30,656 nt of DNA from an uncultured Bacilli bacterium (lineage in GTDB: Bacteria > Bacillota_I > Bacilli_A > RF39 > UBA660), in the NCBI GenBank assembly GCA_947628445.1, contig CANQZX010000004.1, positions 1-30,656 on the forward strand, given 5' to 3'. Made by a program: the position numbers and the translations under genes. The notes under the pieces are model-generated. The model worked only from the letters and a program-made list of their open reading frames with translations, did not search any database and was not told the DNA's origin. Positions 16,193 through 24,600 of this stretch are shown piece by piece; position 1 is the first letter of the stretch, and each line of letters starts with the position of its first letter.

Positions 16193-16394
16193 AATTGACG
16201 AAGAAAAAATGGGTACTTAGAGGAATTTTTTAGAGAGTTTCCACCTGGTGCAAAGGAAATATTGGAATCTAAGGAGTATGAATTTGGGAGTCAAATCGTT
16301 TAATCGCGTTAAGATTTAAGAGCATGAAAATAAGTCATGAATTAAGGTGGTACCGCGGGGTAAACTCGTCCTTAGTTTATGACTTTTATTTTTT
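16193..16394 (+). promoter_or_regulatory. T-box riboswitch leader (probably tRNA-Met)
   Basis: Leader RNA that reads the charging state of a tRNA and switches between terminator and antiterminator. The signature T-box AAGGTGGTACCGCGG is at 16344-16358. Stem I closes with TTGAC (16195-16199) and GTCAA (16290-16294); its apical part has the conserved AGAGAG (16232-16237) and the TTTCC...GGTGCAAAGGAAA loop. The 3' side of the specifier loop is GAGTATGA (16274-16281), which contains ATG, consistent with metG in the operon; the codon assignment is inferred. The terminator alternative pairs AAGTCAT (16332-16338) with ATGACTT (16379-16385), followed by a T-rich tract. Uncharged tRNA-Met would stabilise the antiterminator and switch on the genes downstream. 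Confidence 0.92.
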
Positions 16395-16453
16395 GGGGAA
16401 AGGAGGATTGGCCATAATATTAGTTATAAAAATATGGATGGGTAATAGAATTT

Positions 16454-17080
16454 ATGGAAACAAAAAGATTAATATTTGATTTAGATGGAACTTTGATTAA
16501 TTGGTGCCCTGAATATCTCGCGGCCTTTAAAAAGGTTTTAGCGGAATATCATGTGGACTTGGATTACCATCGGCAAGGGGAATTTGCAAGCACTTATGAA
16601 AAATATTATCCTAATTTTAATTTTCCTGATATGCAGCAACATTTTTATCATACTTTTGGCTTAAATGTTCCCCTTTCTTTCTTCGAAAAATATTTACAAT
16701 ATTTAGGCAAAATGAGTAAAAGAGATGAAAAATTATGCGAGTTACTAGCCGAATTAGAACAAAGTTATGAATTAGTGGTTTTAACCAATTGGTTTAAGTC
16801 TTCGCAACTAGAACGATTAAAAAATGCGGGTATTGCCGAGTATTTTCGTGAGATTATCGGCGGCGATGAGTTTATTAAACCCAATCCCCAAAGTTATTTA
16901 TTAGCGATGGGCAATTGCTGCCCAGAAGAATGTGTGATGATCGGCGATTCTTATGATGTCGATATTAAAGGAGCAATAGATCTCGGAATGCCAGCCATTT
17001 ATATTGGTCAAGAAGGTGAAAAAATTAAGGTTCCGACGATTGCCAATATTTATGAAATAAGAAAGGTTTTAAAAAGGTGA
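16454..17080 (+). CDS. HAD-superfamily hydrolase (phosphatase)
   Basis: Haloacid-dehalogenase-like hydrolase of 208 residues, first gene under the T-box. Motif I is RLIFDLDGTLI (nucleophile Asp9, acid/base Asp11), motif II LVVLTNWF, motif III around the lysine in EFIKPNPQSY, and motif IV MIGDSYDVDIKGAIDLGMPAIYI. The cap sits between motifs I and II, as in subfamily IA, so a small-molecule phosphatase is likely; the substrate cannot be told. The start is ATG 16454. The best Shine-Dalgarno nearby, GGATGGG at 16436-16442, is rather distant, while a much stronger AAAGGAGG lies 47 bases upstream with no gene attached. Its stop overlaps a GTG of the metG frame, suggesting translational coupling. 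Confidence 0.85.
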   Translation: METKRLIFDLDGTLINWCPEYLAAFKKVLAEYHVDLDYHRQGEFASTYEKYYPNFNFPDMQQHFYHTFGLNVPLSFFEKYLQYLGKMSKRDEKLCELLAELEQSYELVVLTNWFKSSQLERLKNAGIAEYFREIIGGDEFIKPNPQSYLLAMGNCCPEECVMIGDSYDVDIKGAIDLGMPAIYIGQEGEKIKVPTIANIYEIRKVLKR

Positions 17081-17085
17081 AAAAA

Positions 17086-18615
17086 ATGAATAAGAAATAT
17101 TATATTACAACCCCAATTTACTATCCGAGTGCTAATTTTCATATAGGACACTGCTATACGACAATTATTGCTGATGCTTTAGCCCGATATAAAAGATTAA
17201 ATGGTTATGATGTGTTTTTTCAAACCGGAACGGATGAACATGGCGCGAAGATTGCGCAAAAAGCGGAAGAAAAAGGCGTAAGTCCTAAAGAATATGTCGA
17301 TGAAATTATTGAAAATGCTAAAGATCTATGGAAACAATTAGGGATTTCCTATGATTATTTTATTCGGACAACGGATGAACAACACGTCAAAGCTGTTCAA
17401 GCAATTTTTCAAAAATTATATGATAAAGGTGAAATCTATAAGGGTTCTTATAAAGGTTTATATTGTATTCCTTGTGAATCTTTTTGGACGCCAACGCAAC
17501 TTGTCGATGGTAAATGCCCCGATTGTGGCCGGGAAGTTAAAGAAGTCACCGAAGAAGCTTACTTCTTTAAATTAAGTCAATATCAAGACAAATTAATAAA
17601 ATTTTACGAAGAAAATCCGGATTTCATTTTACCATTATCGCGGAAAAATGAACTTATTAACAATTTTATTAAACCGGGGTTAGAAGATTTATGTGTATCG
17701 CGAACCTCTGTTAAATGGGGAATTCCAGTGCCAATGGATCCTAATCATGTCATTTATGTTTGGTTAGATGCCTTAACTAACTATATTACATCATTAGGTT
17801 ATCCTGACGAAAGTGCTGAATTATATCAAAAATATTGGCCGGCAGATTTACATTTGGTCGGTAAAGAAATTACCCGGTTTCACGCAATTATTTGGCCCGC
17901 GATTCTGATGGCTTTAGATATTCCATTACCTAAACAAGTTTTTGGCCATGGTTGGTTAGTCATTGATGGGGGTAAAATATCTAAATCTTTGGGTAATTAC
18001 AAAGATCCGAGGGAATATATTGCTAGTTATGGCGTTGATGCTGTTCGATATTTTGTTTTAAGAGAGGTACCTTTTGGTGCTGATGGAACTTTTTCCGAAG
18101 AAGCTTTAATTACGCGGACTAATGCCGATTTAGTAAATAATTTAGGTAATTTAGTTAATCGGACAATTACCATGGCTCATAAATACTTTGATGGTCAAGT
18201 ACTAAATCCCGAAGCCATGGAAGAAATTGATTGCGATCTACGAAATAGTGCTACTGATTTAAGAAAAAAGGTTGATGCTAAAATGGCTGAACTTAAGGTT
18301 AATGAAGCTTTAGAAGAAATATTTGAGGTCTTACGGAAATGTAATAAATATATTGATGATACTACCCCTTGGCTTTTAGCCAAAGACGAAACGCAACAAG
18401 CTCGTTTACAAACCGTCATTTATAATATTCTAGAAGCCATTCGGATCTGTGCTATTCTACTAGCTCCATTTATGCCAACAACTAGTCAAAGAATTTTAGA
18501 TCAATTAAATACCCAAAATAGATCTATTGATTCTCTTGATACCTTCGGTGGCTTAGAAGAAGTAACTTTAAATAAAGCAGAAATATTATTTCAAAGGATT
18601 GAGGTTAGTGAATAA
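17086..18615 (+). CDS. metG: Methionyl-tRNA synthetase
   Basis: Class I aminoacyl-tRNA synthetase that charges tRNA-Met. The HIGH motif is at residues 19-22 (FHIGHCYT) and KMSKS appears as KISKS at 297-301. A single CxxC-x13-CxxC zinc knuckle is visible (Cys127, 130, 144, 147). The anticodon-binding alpha-helical bundle follows from about residue 360. At 509 residues it lacks the C-terminal EMAP/Trbp-like tRNA-binding domain found in the roughly 660-residue B. subtilis enzyme. ATG 17086 is preferred because AAGGTGA precedes it at good distance; GTG 17077 is an alternative overlapping the HAD stop. Expression is likely set by the upstream T-box. Confidence 0.96.
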   Translation: MNKKYYITTPIYYPSANFHIGHCYTTIIADALARYKRLNGYDVFFQTGTDEHGAKIAQKAEEKGVSPKEYVDEIIENAKDLWKQLGISYDYFIRTTDEQHVKAVQAIFQKLYDKGEIYKGSYKGLYCIPCESFWTPTQLVDGKCPDCGREVKEVTEEAYFFKLSQYQDKLIKFYEENPDFILPLSRKNELINNFIKPGLEDLCVSRTSVKWGIPVPMDPNHVIYVWLDALTNYITSLGYPDESAELYQKYWPADLHLVGKEITRFHAIIWPAILMALDIPLPKQVFGHGWLVIDGGKISKSLGNYKDPREYIASYGVDAVRYFVLREVPFGADGTFSEEALITRTNADLVNNLGNLVNRTITMAHKYFDGQVLNPEAMEEIDCDLRNSATDLRKKVDAKMAELKVNEALEEIFEVLRKCNKYIDDTTPWLLAKDETQQARLQTVIYNILEAIRICAILLAPFMPTTSQRILDQLNTQNRSIDSLDTFGGLEEVTLNKAEILFQRIEVSE

Positions 18616-19369
18616 TTTTTTAGTTGATACCCATGCTCATATTTATAGTGAGTATTACGCTAATATTGCTGATGTTTTAAAAAGAGCCGAAGAAGCGGGC
18701 ATTAAATATATTATTAATGCGGGGTGTGATACCAAAAGTAACGAAGAAATATTAAAACTTTTAAGTAATTCGGCTCTTTATGGGGTAATTGGGATACATC
18801 CCGAAAATGTTCATGAATATACCGATGCGGATTTAGCTTATGTGGAAGAAAATTGTCAAAATCCCAAAATAATTGGAATTGGGGAAATTGGGTTAGATTA
18901 TCACTATGAAAAAACATCCAAGGAAGAACAAATAAAACTTTTAGAAGCCCAACTAAAAATTGCCGAAAATTATCATAAGCCGGTGGTTATTCACAGTCGG
19001 GAGGCCACCCAAGATACGATTGATACCTTAAAGAAATATCATGTCAAAGGCGTAATCCATTCATTCTCGGGAAGCTTAGAGGTAGCAAAAATCTACATTA
19101 AAATGGGCTATTTATTAGGAGTCAATGGTGTCGTAACTTTTAAAAATTCTAATATTAAAGATGTTTATCGAGAAATACCTTTAGAAAATATTATTTTAGA
19201 AACGGATGCCCCATATTTAACTCCCCATCCTTATCGAGGAAGCCAAAATGAACCCAAATATATTAAAAATATTGCGGAATTTATTGCCGAACTTAAGGGC
19301 ATAACGGTAGCTGAGGTAGCCCGACAAACCAATGCAAATATTATTAAATTATTTGGCCCAATTTTTTAA
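18608..19369 (+). CDS. tatD: TatD family metal-dependent hydrolase
   Basis: TIM-barrel metal-dependent nuclease of the TatD/YabD family. Metal-binding motifs are in order: DTHAHIY near the N-terminus, GEIGLDYHYE, VVIHSREA, HSFSG, and ETDAPYLTPHPYRG. The 253 residues match the family (about 255). GTG 18608 is chosen because translation then begins MNNFLVDTHAH as in relatives, with GAGG and AAAGGA upstream; it overlaps the metG stop by 8 bases. The order metG-tatD is conserved in Bacilli, so this is probably the last gene of the T-box operon, which ends at the terminator directly behind. Confidence 0.94.
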   Translation: MNNFLVDTHAHIYSEYYANIADVLKRAEEAGIKYIINAGCDTKSNEEILKLLSNSALYGVIGIHPENVHEYTDADLAYVEENCQNPKIIGIGEIGLDYHYEKTSKEEQIKLLEAQLKIAENYHKPVVIHSREATQDTIDTLKKYHVKGVIHSFSGSLEVAKIYIKMGYLLGVNGVVTFKNSNIKDVYREIPLENIILETDAPYLTPHPYRGSQNEPKYIKNIAEFIAELKGITVAEVARQTNANIIKLFGPIF

Positions 19370-19403
19370 CAAAATACTCTTGCTTATAAGAGTATTTTGT
19401 TTT
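19370..19403 (+). terminator. Terminator of the metG-tatD operon
   Basis: Perfect 12-bp stem CAAAATACTCTT (19370-19381) with AAGAGTATTTTG (19388-19399), a 6-base loop and TTTT after it, directly behind the tatD stop. Confidence 0.85.
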
Positions 19404-19433
19404 AAGATAAATGTTGTGCTTAAGGAGGATGTT

Positions 19434-20042
19434 ATGAATAAACAAGAATTAATTAAATTAAAAGAAAACTTAAAAGTGGAAGATGTAGCTAATAAGGAAT
19501 ATTATCAAGCCGAAGATATTTATGTCATGCGAAAACTTAAACCTTTTATGTTAGCTAGTGAAATTATGCGAGAAAATAATGTTGATGGAGCTATTGCTGA
19601 GGTTAGTGAAATCTTACCCCAAATGATTTTCGAAGGTGCCCAAAAAGGAATTGATATTGCCAATTTAAATGTAGCCATAAATTACTCTTATTTTGTTACC
19701 AAAACTTTTTTGGATTTATGCCAAAAAATGGGTTATAAGGAACCAAAATATAATTACATTACCATAAATGATGTTTTAAATAATTTTTTAGCCATTCAAA
19801 TGAAATACAGTGCGGATATTTATAGTGGTGATCCCCTTGAAGCTGAAACTTTGAGTCATAATGGCGAAATCTTTATTGTGCGCTTTAGCGAATTTGTGAC
19901 TAAATTACAAAATAACGGATTTTTAGAAAAAGATGTTCTTAATAATTTTAATGAGTTTTTCGCGGGCAATGGCCGCTTTGGTTTTTATATTCCGTTTGAG
20001 CCAAGTTCAAGTCGCGCAAGAAAAATTAATGATAAAAAATAG
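19434..20042 (+). CDS. Conserved-looking hypothetical protein, unrecognised
   Basis: A 202-residue cytoplasmic protein that I do not recognise. The start is ATG 19434 after a strong AAGGAGG (19422-19428). The frame extends upstream through the tatD terminator, but that part is not plausible coding. The protein is mostly helical by composition, with no signal peptide, membrane segment, cysteine pair or nucleotide-binding motif. A short acidic/lysine-rich N-terminal helix is followed by a hydrophobic middle (AINYSYFVTKTFLDLCQKMGY) and a C-terminal segment with GRFGFYIPFEPSSS and a basic end. Terminators lie on both sides, so it is a single-gene unit between tatD and the 3D-domain gene, a position with no counterpart in B. 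subtilis. Confidence 0.75.
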   Translation: MNKQELIKLKENLKVEDVANKEYYQAEDIYVMRKLKPFMLASEIMRENNVDGAIAEVSEILPQMIFEGAQKGIDIANLNVAINYSYFVTKTFLDLCQKMGYKEPKYNYITINDVLNNFLAIQMKYSADIYSGDPLEAETLSHNGEIFIVRFSEFVTKLQNNGFLEKDVLNNFNEFFAGNGRFGFYIPFEPSSSRARKINDKK

Positions 20043-20064
20043 GACATAAAACTTGTCCTTTTTT
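20041..20064 (+). terminator. Terminator after the hypothetical gene
   Basis: Stem AGGACA (20041-20046) with TGTCCT (20054-20059) and a run of T at 20059-20064. The 5' arm overlaps the stop codon. Confidence 0.75.
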
Positions 20065-20074
20065 CATATAATTT

Positions 20075-20109
20075 GGGGAATTTACCAATTATCACCAATT
20101 GGGGGAATT
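20075..20109. repeat. Short nested direct repeats upstream of the 3D-gene promoter
   Basis: GGGGAATT occurs at 20075-20082 and 20102-20109, and between them ACCAATT occurs at 20084-20090 and 20094-20100, spaced 10 bases apart, about one helical turn. The block ends 2 bases before the -35 box, so it could be an operator. It is not recognisable as a known site. Confidence 0.35.
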
Positions 20110-20111
20110 CT

Positions 20112-20140
20112 TTGACAATTCGGCCTAAAAATGCTATAAT
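20112..20140 (+). promoter_or_regulatory. Consensus SigA promoter of the 3D-domain gene
   Basis: TTGACA (20112-20117), 17 bases, TATAAT (20135-20140), with an extended TGC directly before the -10. Both boxes match consensus, so strong vegetative expression is expected unless repressed. Confidence 0.88.
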
Positions 20141-20165
20141 TTATTTATCCAATTAAGGAGGAAAA

Positions 20166-20702
20166 ATGAAAAAAACTTTCAACTATATGATTCGTCTAAT
20201 ATTGGTAGTTTTAATAGTTTTCGTGGCCAATACCAGTGCCAATATTTATGAAACTAAAATTGAAAATAAGAATGTTAATAATACCATTAATTTATCCACG
20301 ATGGCATTAAAAGTAATCGAGGTTAATAAAGCTAATAAATATTTGCCTAAGGATACTTTTACGGGTGATTTAACTGGTTATGCTTATAATTGTCCTTTAT
20401 GTGGAGGAACTCTAGGCTGTATGCCAAGTTATAATATTAAGGATGGGACCGTTACTTATCCGGATACCACATACGGAACTGTGCGGATTGTGGCTTCATC
20501 TAAAAACTTGCCTTGTGGATCAATTATCCGTTTTAATAGTAATCGGGTTTCGGATAGTGAGGTATATGCTATTGTTTTAGACCGGGGTGTTGGGGGTAAT
20601 GCCATCGATTTATTAGTGCCCGATGAAGCATACGCTAGTAAATATATTGGTCGAAGCTCAATAACCTATGATGTTTTGCGAAGTGGTTGGGATGAAAGCT
20701 AA
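20166..20702 (+). CDS. Secreted 3D-domain protein (YabE/YocH type)
   Basis: Exported or membrane-anchored protein of 178 residues with an N-terminal hydrophobic helix (about 8-24). The C-terminal half is a 3D domain: TGYAYNCPLCGG, then YGTVRIVASSKNLPCGSII, then VLDRGVGGNAIDLLVPDEAY with the three conserved aspartates Asp139, Asp148 and Asp153. This fold occurs in Gram-positive peptidoglycan lytic transglycosylases. In B. subtilis yabE, which has this domain, lies between tatD and rsmA, so synteny agrees, but this protein lacks the G5 and DUF348 repeats and is much smaller. Four cysteines (76, 79, 85, 117) in the exported part could form disulfides. AAGGAGG precedes the ATG. It overlaps rsmA by 11 bases. 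Confidence 0.88.
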   Translation: MKKTFNYMIRLILVVLIVFVANTSANIYETKIENKNVNNTINLSTMALKVIEVNKANKYLPKDTFTGDLTGYAYNCPLCGGTLGCMPSYNIKDGTVTYPDTTYGTVRIVASSKNLPCGSIIRFNSNRVSDSEVYAIVLDRGVGGNAIDLLVPDEAYASKYIGRSSITYDVLRSGWDES

Positions 20703-21471
20703 GAAGAGCTTAGGACAAAACTTTCTAAAAGATAAGAATATAATTAGTCAAATAGCCGCGGAAGTAACGGCTTTTTCAAATGACTTAATTTTAGAAATTG
20801 GGCCGGGACATGGCGCTTTAACTGAGGCCTTAGTTCCTTTGAACTCTTATTATTTAGCCTATGAATTAGATCAAGACTTAAAGCCAGAACTTGCTCGTTT
20901 TATAAATCCCAAACGGCAAATTATTTTTGCCGATTTTTTGCAAGCTGATTTAAATAATGATTTAAGAAAAATACCTTACGAAAATCTTTATCTCGTGGGG
21001 AATTTACCATATTATATTACAACTCCGATATTAGAAAAAATTATTGAAAGTCAAATAAAGGTAAAAAAAATTATTATTATGGTGCAAAAAGAGGTGGGGT
21101 GGCGTTTCATGGCCGATGCCCATACCAAAGATTATGGTTATTTTACTCTTTATTTAAGACATTATTTTAATATTTCCAAGGTTTGTGATGTTAGCCGGGA
21201 GGCTTTCTGGCCTAAACCTAAAGTTGATAGCATGGTTTTAAAATTAGAACCGCGGGAAAATACCGCCAATCTGGATATGGAAGCTTATCAAATATTCTTA
21301 AAAAGATGTTTTCAACAAAAGAGAAAGACTTTAAAAAATAATTTGGGAGCGACCGACTTTGTGAAAGTCAAAGAAATCTTGAAACAATATCATCATGACG
21401 AAAATGTTCGGGCCGAAGAATTAAGCGAAGAGGAATTCGTAAGCTTATTTAACCATTTAAATACGAAATAA
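20692..21471 (+). CDS. rsmA: 16S rRNA dimethyladenosine transferase
   Basis: RsmA/KsgA methylates the N6 positions of two adjacent adenines (A1518 and A1519 in E. coli numbering) near the 3' end of 16S rRNA during small-subunit maturation. The N-terminus AKKSLGQNFLKDKNI, SAM-binding motif LEIGPGHGALTEAL, acidic strand ending YELDQDL, catalytic NLPYYITTPI and the C-terminal RCFQQKRKTLKNNL block are diagnostic. With ATG 20692 the protein has 259 residues, somewhat shorter than the 292 of B. subtilis because the N-terminal extension is missing. The start lies inside the end of the 3D gene, so it is translated by coupling. The rnmV gene that usually lies just upstream in Bacilli is absent. Confidence 0.95.
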   Translation: MKAKKSLGQNFLKDKNIISQIAAEVTAFSNDLILEIGPGHGALTEALVPLNSYYLAYELDQDLKPELARFINPKRQIIFADFLQADLNNDLRKIPYENLYLVGNLPYYITTPILEKIIESQIKVKKIIIMVQKEVGWRFMADAHTKDYGYFTLYLRHYFNISKVCDVSREAFWPKPKVDSMVLKLEPRENTANLDMEAYQIFLKRCFQQKRKTLKNNLGATDFVKVKEILKQYHHDENVRAEELSEEEFVSLFNHLNTK

Positions 21472-21546
21472 AACTTTATTTATAGCGTTTAAAATGCTAA
21501 AATAATTTTAAGAAGCTATTTTTGGGTTTTAATATGCAAAAAAATC

Positions 21547-21575
21547 TTGAAAAAAGCGTATTTTTATTATAGAAT
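21547..21575 (+). promoter_or_regulatory. SigA-type promoter of the giant protease gene
   Basis: TTGAAA (21547-21552), 17 bases, TAGAAT (21570-21575). The start would be near 21582, about 30 bases before the ATG. This argues against the TTG at 21547 being a translation start. Confidence 0.6.
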
Positions 21576-21612
21576 ATATCACAAAATTTGTTTAGGGAAG
21601 GGGTATATTATA

Positions 21613-24600
21613 ATGCAAAAGAAGAATATTAAATTATTTTTAATAACTTTACTAACAATATTTTTATTTCCAGGATCAGTTTTCGCCGCGGAAGGTATTT
21701 CTTTAAAAGTTAATAAAACCGATTTAAAAGCTGGTGATACAGTTAATATTAGTGCTAAATTACCAAAGGATTATAAAACCTATGCGTTAATGGCCACTTT
21801 AACTTATGATGAAAATGTCTTTGAACGAATTAATGATACCAACTTTATGCCTAGTGATCAAACGGTCGAAATTAGTTACAATCCAAGCAACCATAAGTTT
21901 GGTTTAATTAACCAATCCGGTCAAGTAGCAAACAATTTATTTCAAATAAGTTTAAAAGTTAAAGATGATGCTAATGTGGGTAAGACCAATATTGCTTTAA
22001 CTAATATTTCGGCTTCTGATGGGGAAAGTAAAACTAGTTTTCCCCAAGTATCTACCAAAGTCTTAATTACTAGGGATGCTAAAGATGGTGATACCATCCC
22101 TAATAATAAAGAAAACACGATAAAGGAAACGCAAGAAAAAACAGTTAAAGTCTTTTCTACCAAACCAATAATAATTGTTTTAAGCATTGGCAGTGTAATA
22201 TTATTTGGTTTATTAATTTACCTTTTAGTTACCAAAAAAGCTAGTCGTGGCCTATTAATTGGCTTAAATGGAATATTGATTTTAGCCGTGGGAACAATTT
22301 TAGTTTTAGTAATCTTAAATGGACAAAAACGCGATGTTAATAACGATGGTATTAAAGATTACGATGATGCCCAAGATATTATTAAATACTTAATTGATAT
22401 TGAAGGCCAAGGTCAAAATCAAACAAGTGGAAATGCCGACTCTAGCCAAACCGGAAAAAAGCCAAGTTCCAATAGTAATGGTAGTAGCAACACTAAACCC
22501 GTAAATAAGGGTAATAGTAACAATAGCAAAGATAATCATAACTCTGATTACGATGTTAATAACGATGGTAAAGTTGATATTGCCGATGCTGGTAGTAGTA
22601 CTCAAGAAACTACCGAAAAAACAACGGTTAAATTAACGGAAGACAAAGATAATGCTTATTATCTTGATAAGGGAGAGGTAACTTTCCATTTTAATGCCGT
22701 GATCAAACCTAGTAATGTTAAAATAGAAAAACTTAAAATTGGTGATAAATATTACGATGTTAAATTAAATGATGGGGTTTATGAATTAACGCTTACTACA
22801 CCAGATAAAGCTGGTAAATGGCAATTTACGATTACGGATGTCGTTTTAAGTAATGGTAAAACGGTTAAAGTTAATTTAACCCTAATAAAAGATATTTTAA
22901 AAGTTAAACCGGCAATTAATAAATTCAATTTAGATGATGAAAAAGGCACCATCAGCTTTAATATGGTTGATCCGGATAAAGCCTTCATTGAAGGAACAGT
23001 TAATATTTTTGAAGGTAATGATAAAATAATTAGTCAAAAAGTAAAAGACTCAACTAAAATCAATAATATACCTTTAGAAGCGGATAAAGAATATCATATA
23101 GAAATCCTTGGGACTTATGACTTAGATAGTGAAATCTATGATATAGATAATCATTATACCGATGCTGTAATGTTTGATCATGATTATGTTATCGGGGGAG
23201 ATTATGATTTTGCCTTAACTAATGTAAAAATAACGGATGAATTGCAACCAGGAGAATTACCAATTGTTTCTTTTGAAAGTATGAATACCCGCCAAGCTAA
23301 AGTCATTAGTGCCCAATTAACTAACGATAATAAAGCCTTAAAAGATAGCCAAATATCTAAAATTGATGAAAGCAAATATGAATTAATATTATCTGAGGCA
23401 AGTATTACACCTGGTGAACATACTGTTGAACTTAATAGTGTCTTATTAGATTCTTTAAAAACTTTTGAAAATCAAAAAGATTATGAAGCGAATACTTTAA
23501 CCTATACTGTTTTAAAGGAAGCACCAAAAGCGGAAGATATTGTTTTAACGGATAATAAAAATAATAGTTCCATTGATGTTACTTTTAAATTAAATGATAA
23601 AAATGATGCAGTTAGCCGTTTGCTTATTGTTTTATTTGATTCAACGAAGAAAATAGCCGCTCGACAAGAAATTAATGCTGAAGAAATCGCGGCTTTAGAA
23701 GATAACATAGTCAAGGCTTCATTAAAATACGATAATTCGACCGATGGTTGTTATAATGTGGTTATTTATGCTAACTATGCTTTATCTGATAAATATCATT
23801 ATAACAATGCCAATATTGGGGAAAAAGATATTTTAAGTCCTAAAGATATTCAAATTTTGGATATGTATTTAATTGATGCAAAGAACAAGCGTATCGAAAG
23901 TCCGTATATTTCAAAAGAAAATAGTACTTTTACGGTTGCTTTTGAAATAAATATTGGTAAAGGAATCACTAGTTATCGCTCTTATGGTGGTTTTAATTAC
24001 ATAACCATTAATGGTTTAAACTGTCCAATTAGTACGATTGCTGCTCCCGATGCCAAAACCGGTCGGACCACTTATTTAATTAAAGCGACAGTTAAAGTGC
24101 CAAGTGAAGCGGGAATTTTCGAATTAAAAACCAATCGGGTGCAACTGGCTAACAATGCCTATTGGCATATTTATACCGATTATTTTGCTACTAACGAAAA
24201 AACGCTTCAAGTAGAAATTTTAAAAGATAAACCAAAGATTACGAACTTAAAAGTAAGTAATGAAGATTATGCCAGTGGCAAAGTAACCTTTGATTTTGAT
24301 ATTGTTTTAGATGCTAAGGCCGGATTAAACGATAATAGCTTTACCGAAGGTATCTTAACTTTAGATGGTAAAACGGGTAGTCCAGAAAAAATAACAACGG
24401 CTGGAACGCAACATGTAACTTTTGAAAATGTGACGCCAGACAAAGTTTTAGATTTAATCTTTAATGCAACCTTTGATTTAGATTCTAATACTTTAGATCC
24501 AGATAAAAATGAATTAAAGGAAAACATTTTAGAAACTAAGTATGGTTTATATAATAAAGAAACTTATCAAGATGTAACCGTTACCAACGCTACGACGGAT

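Noticed and set aside
16150..17090. Mycoplasma-type code with TGA as tryptophan
   Set aside because: TGA ends the spoVT and HAD genes at the family lengths, and tryptophan is written TGG throughout, so the standard bacterial code fits.
18599..18607. TatD start at TTG 18599
   Set aside because: Family N-termini begin a few residues before DTHAH; GTG 18608 with GAGG just upstream fits better.
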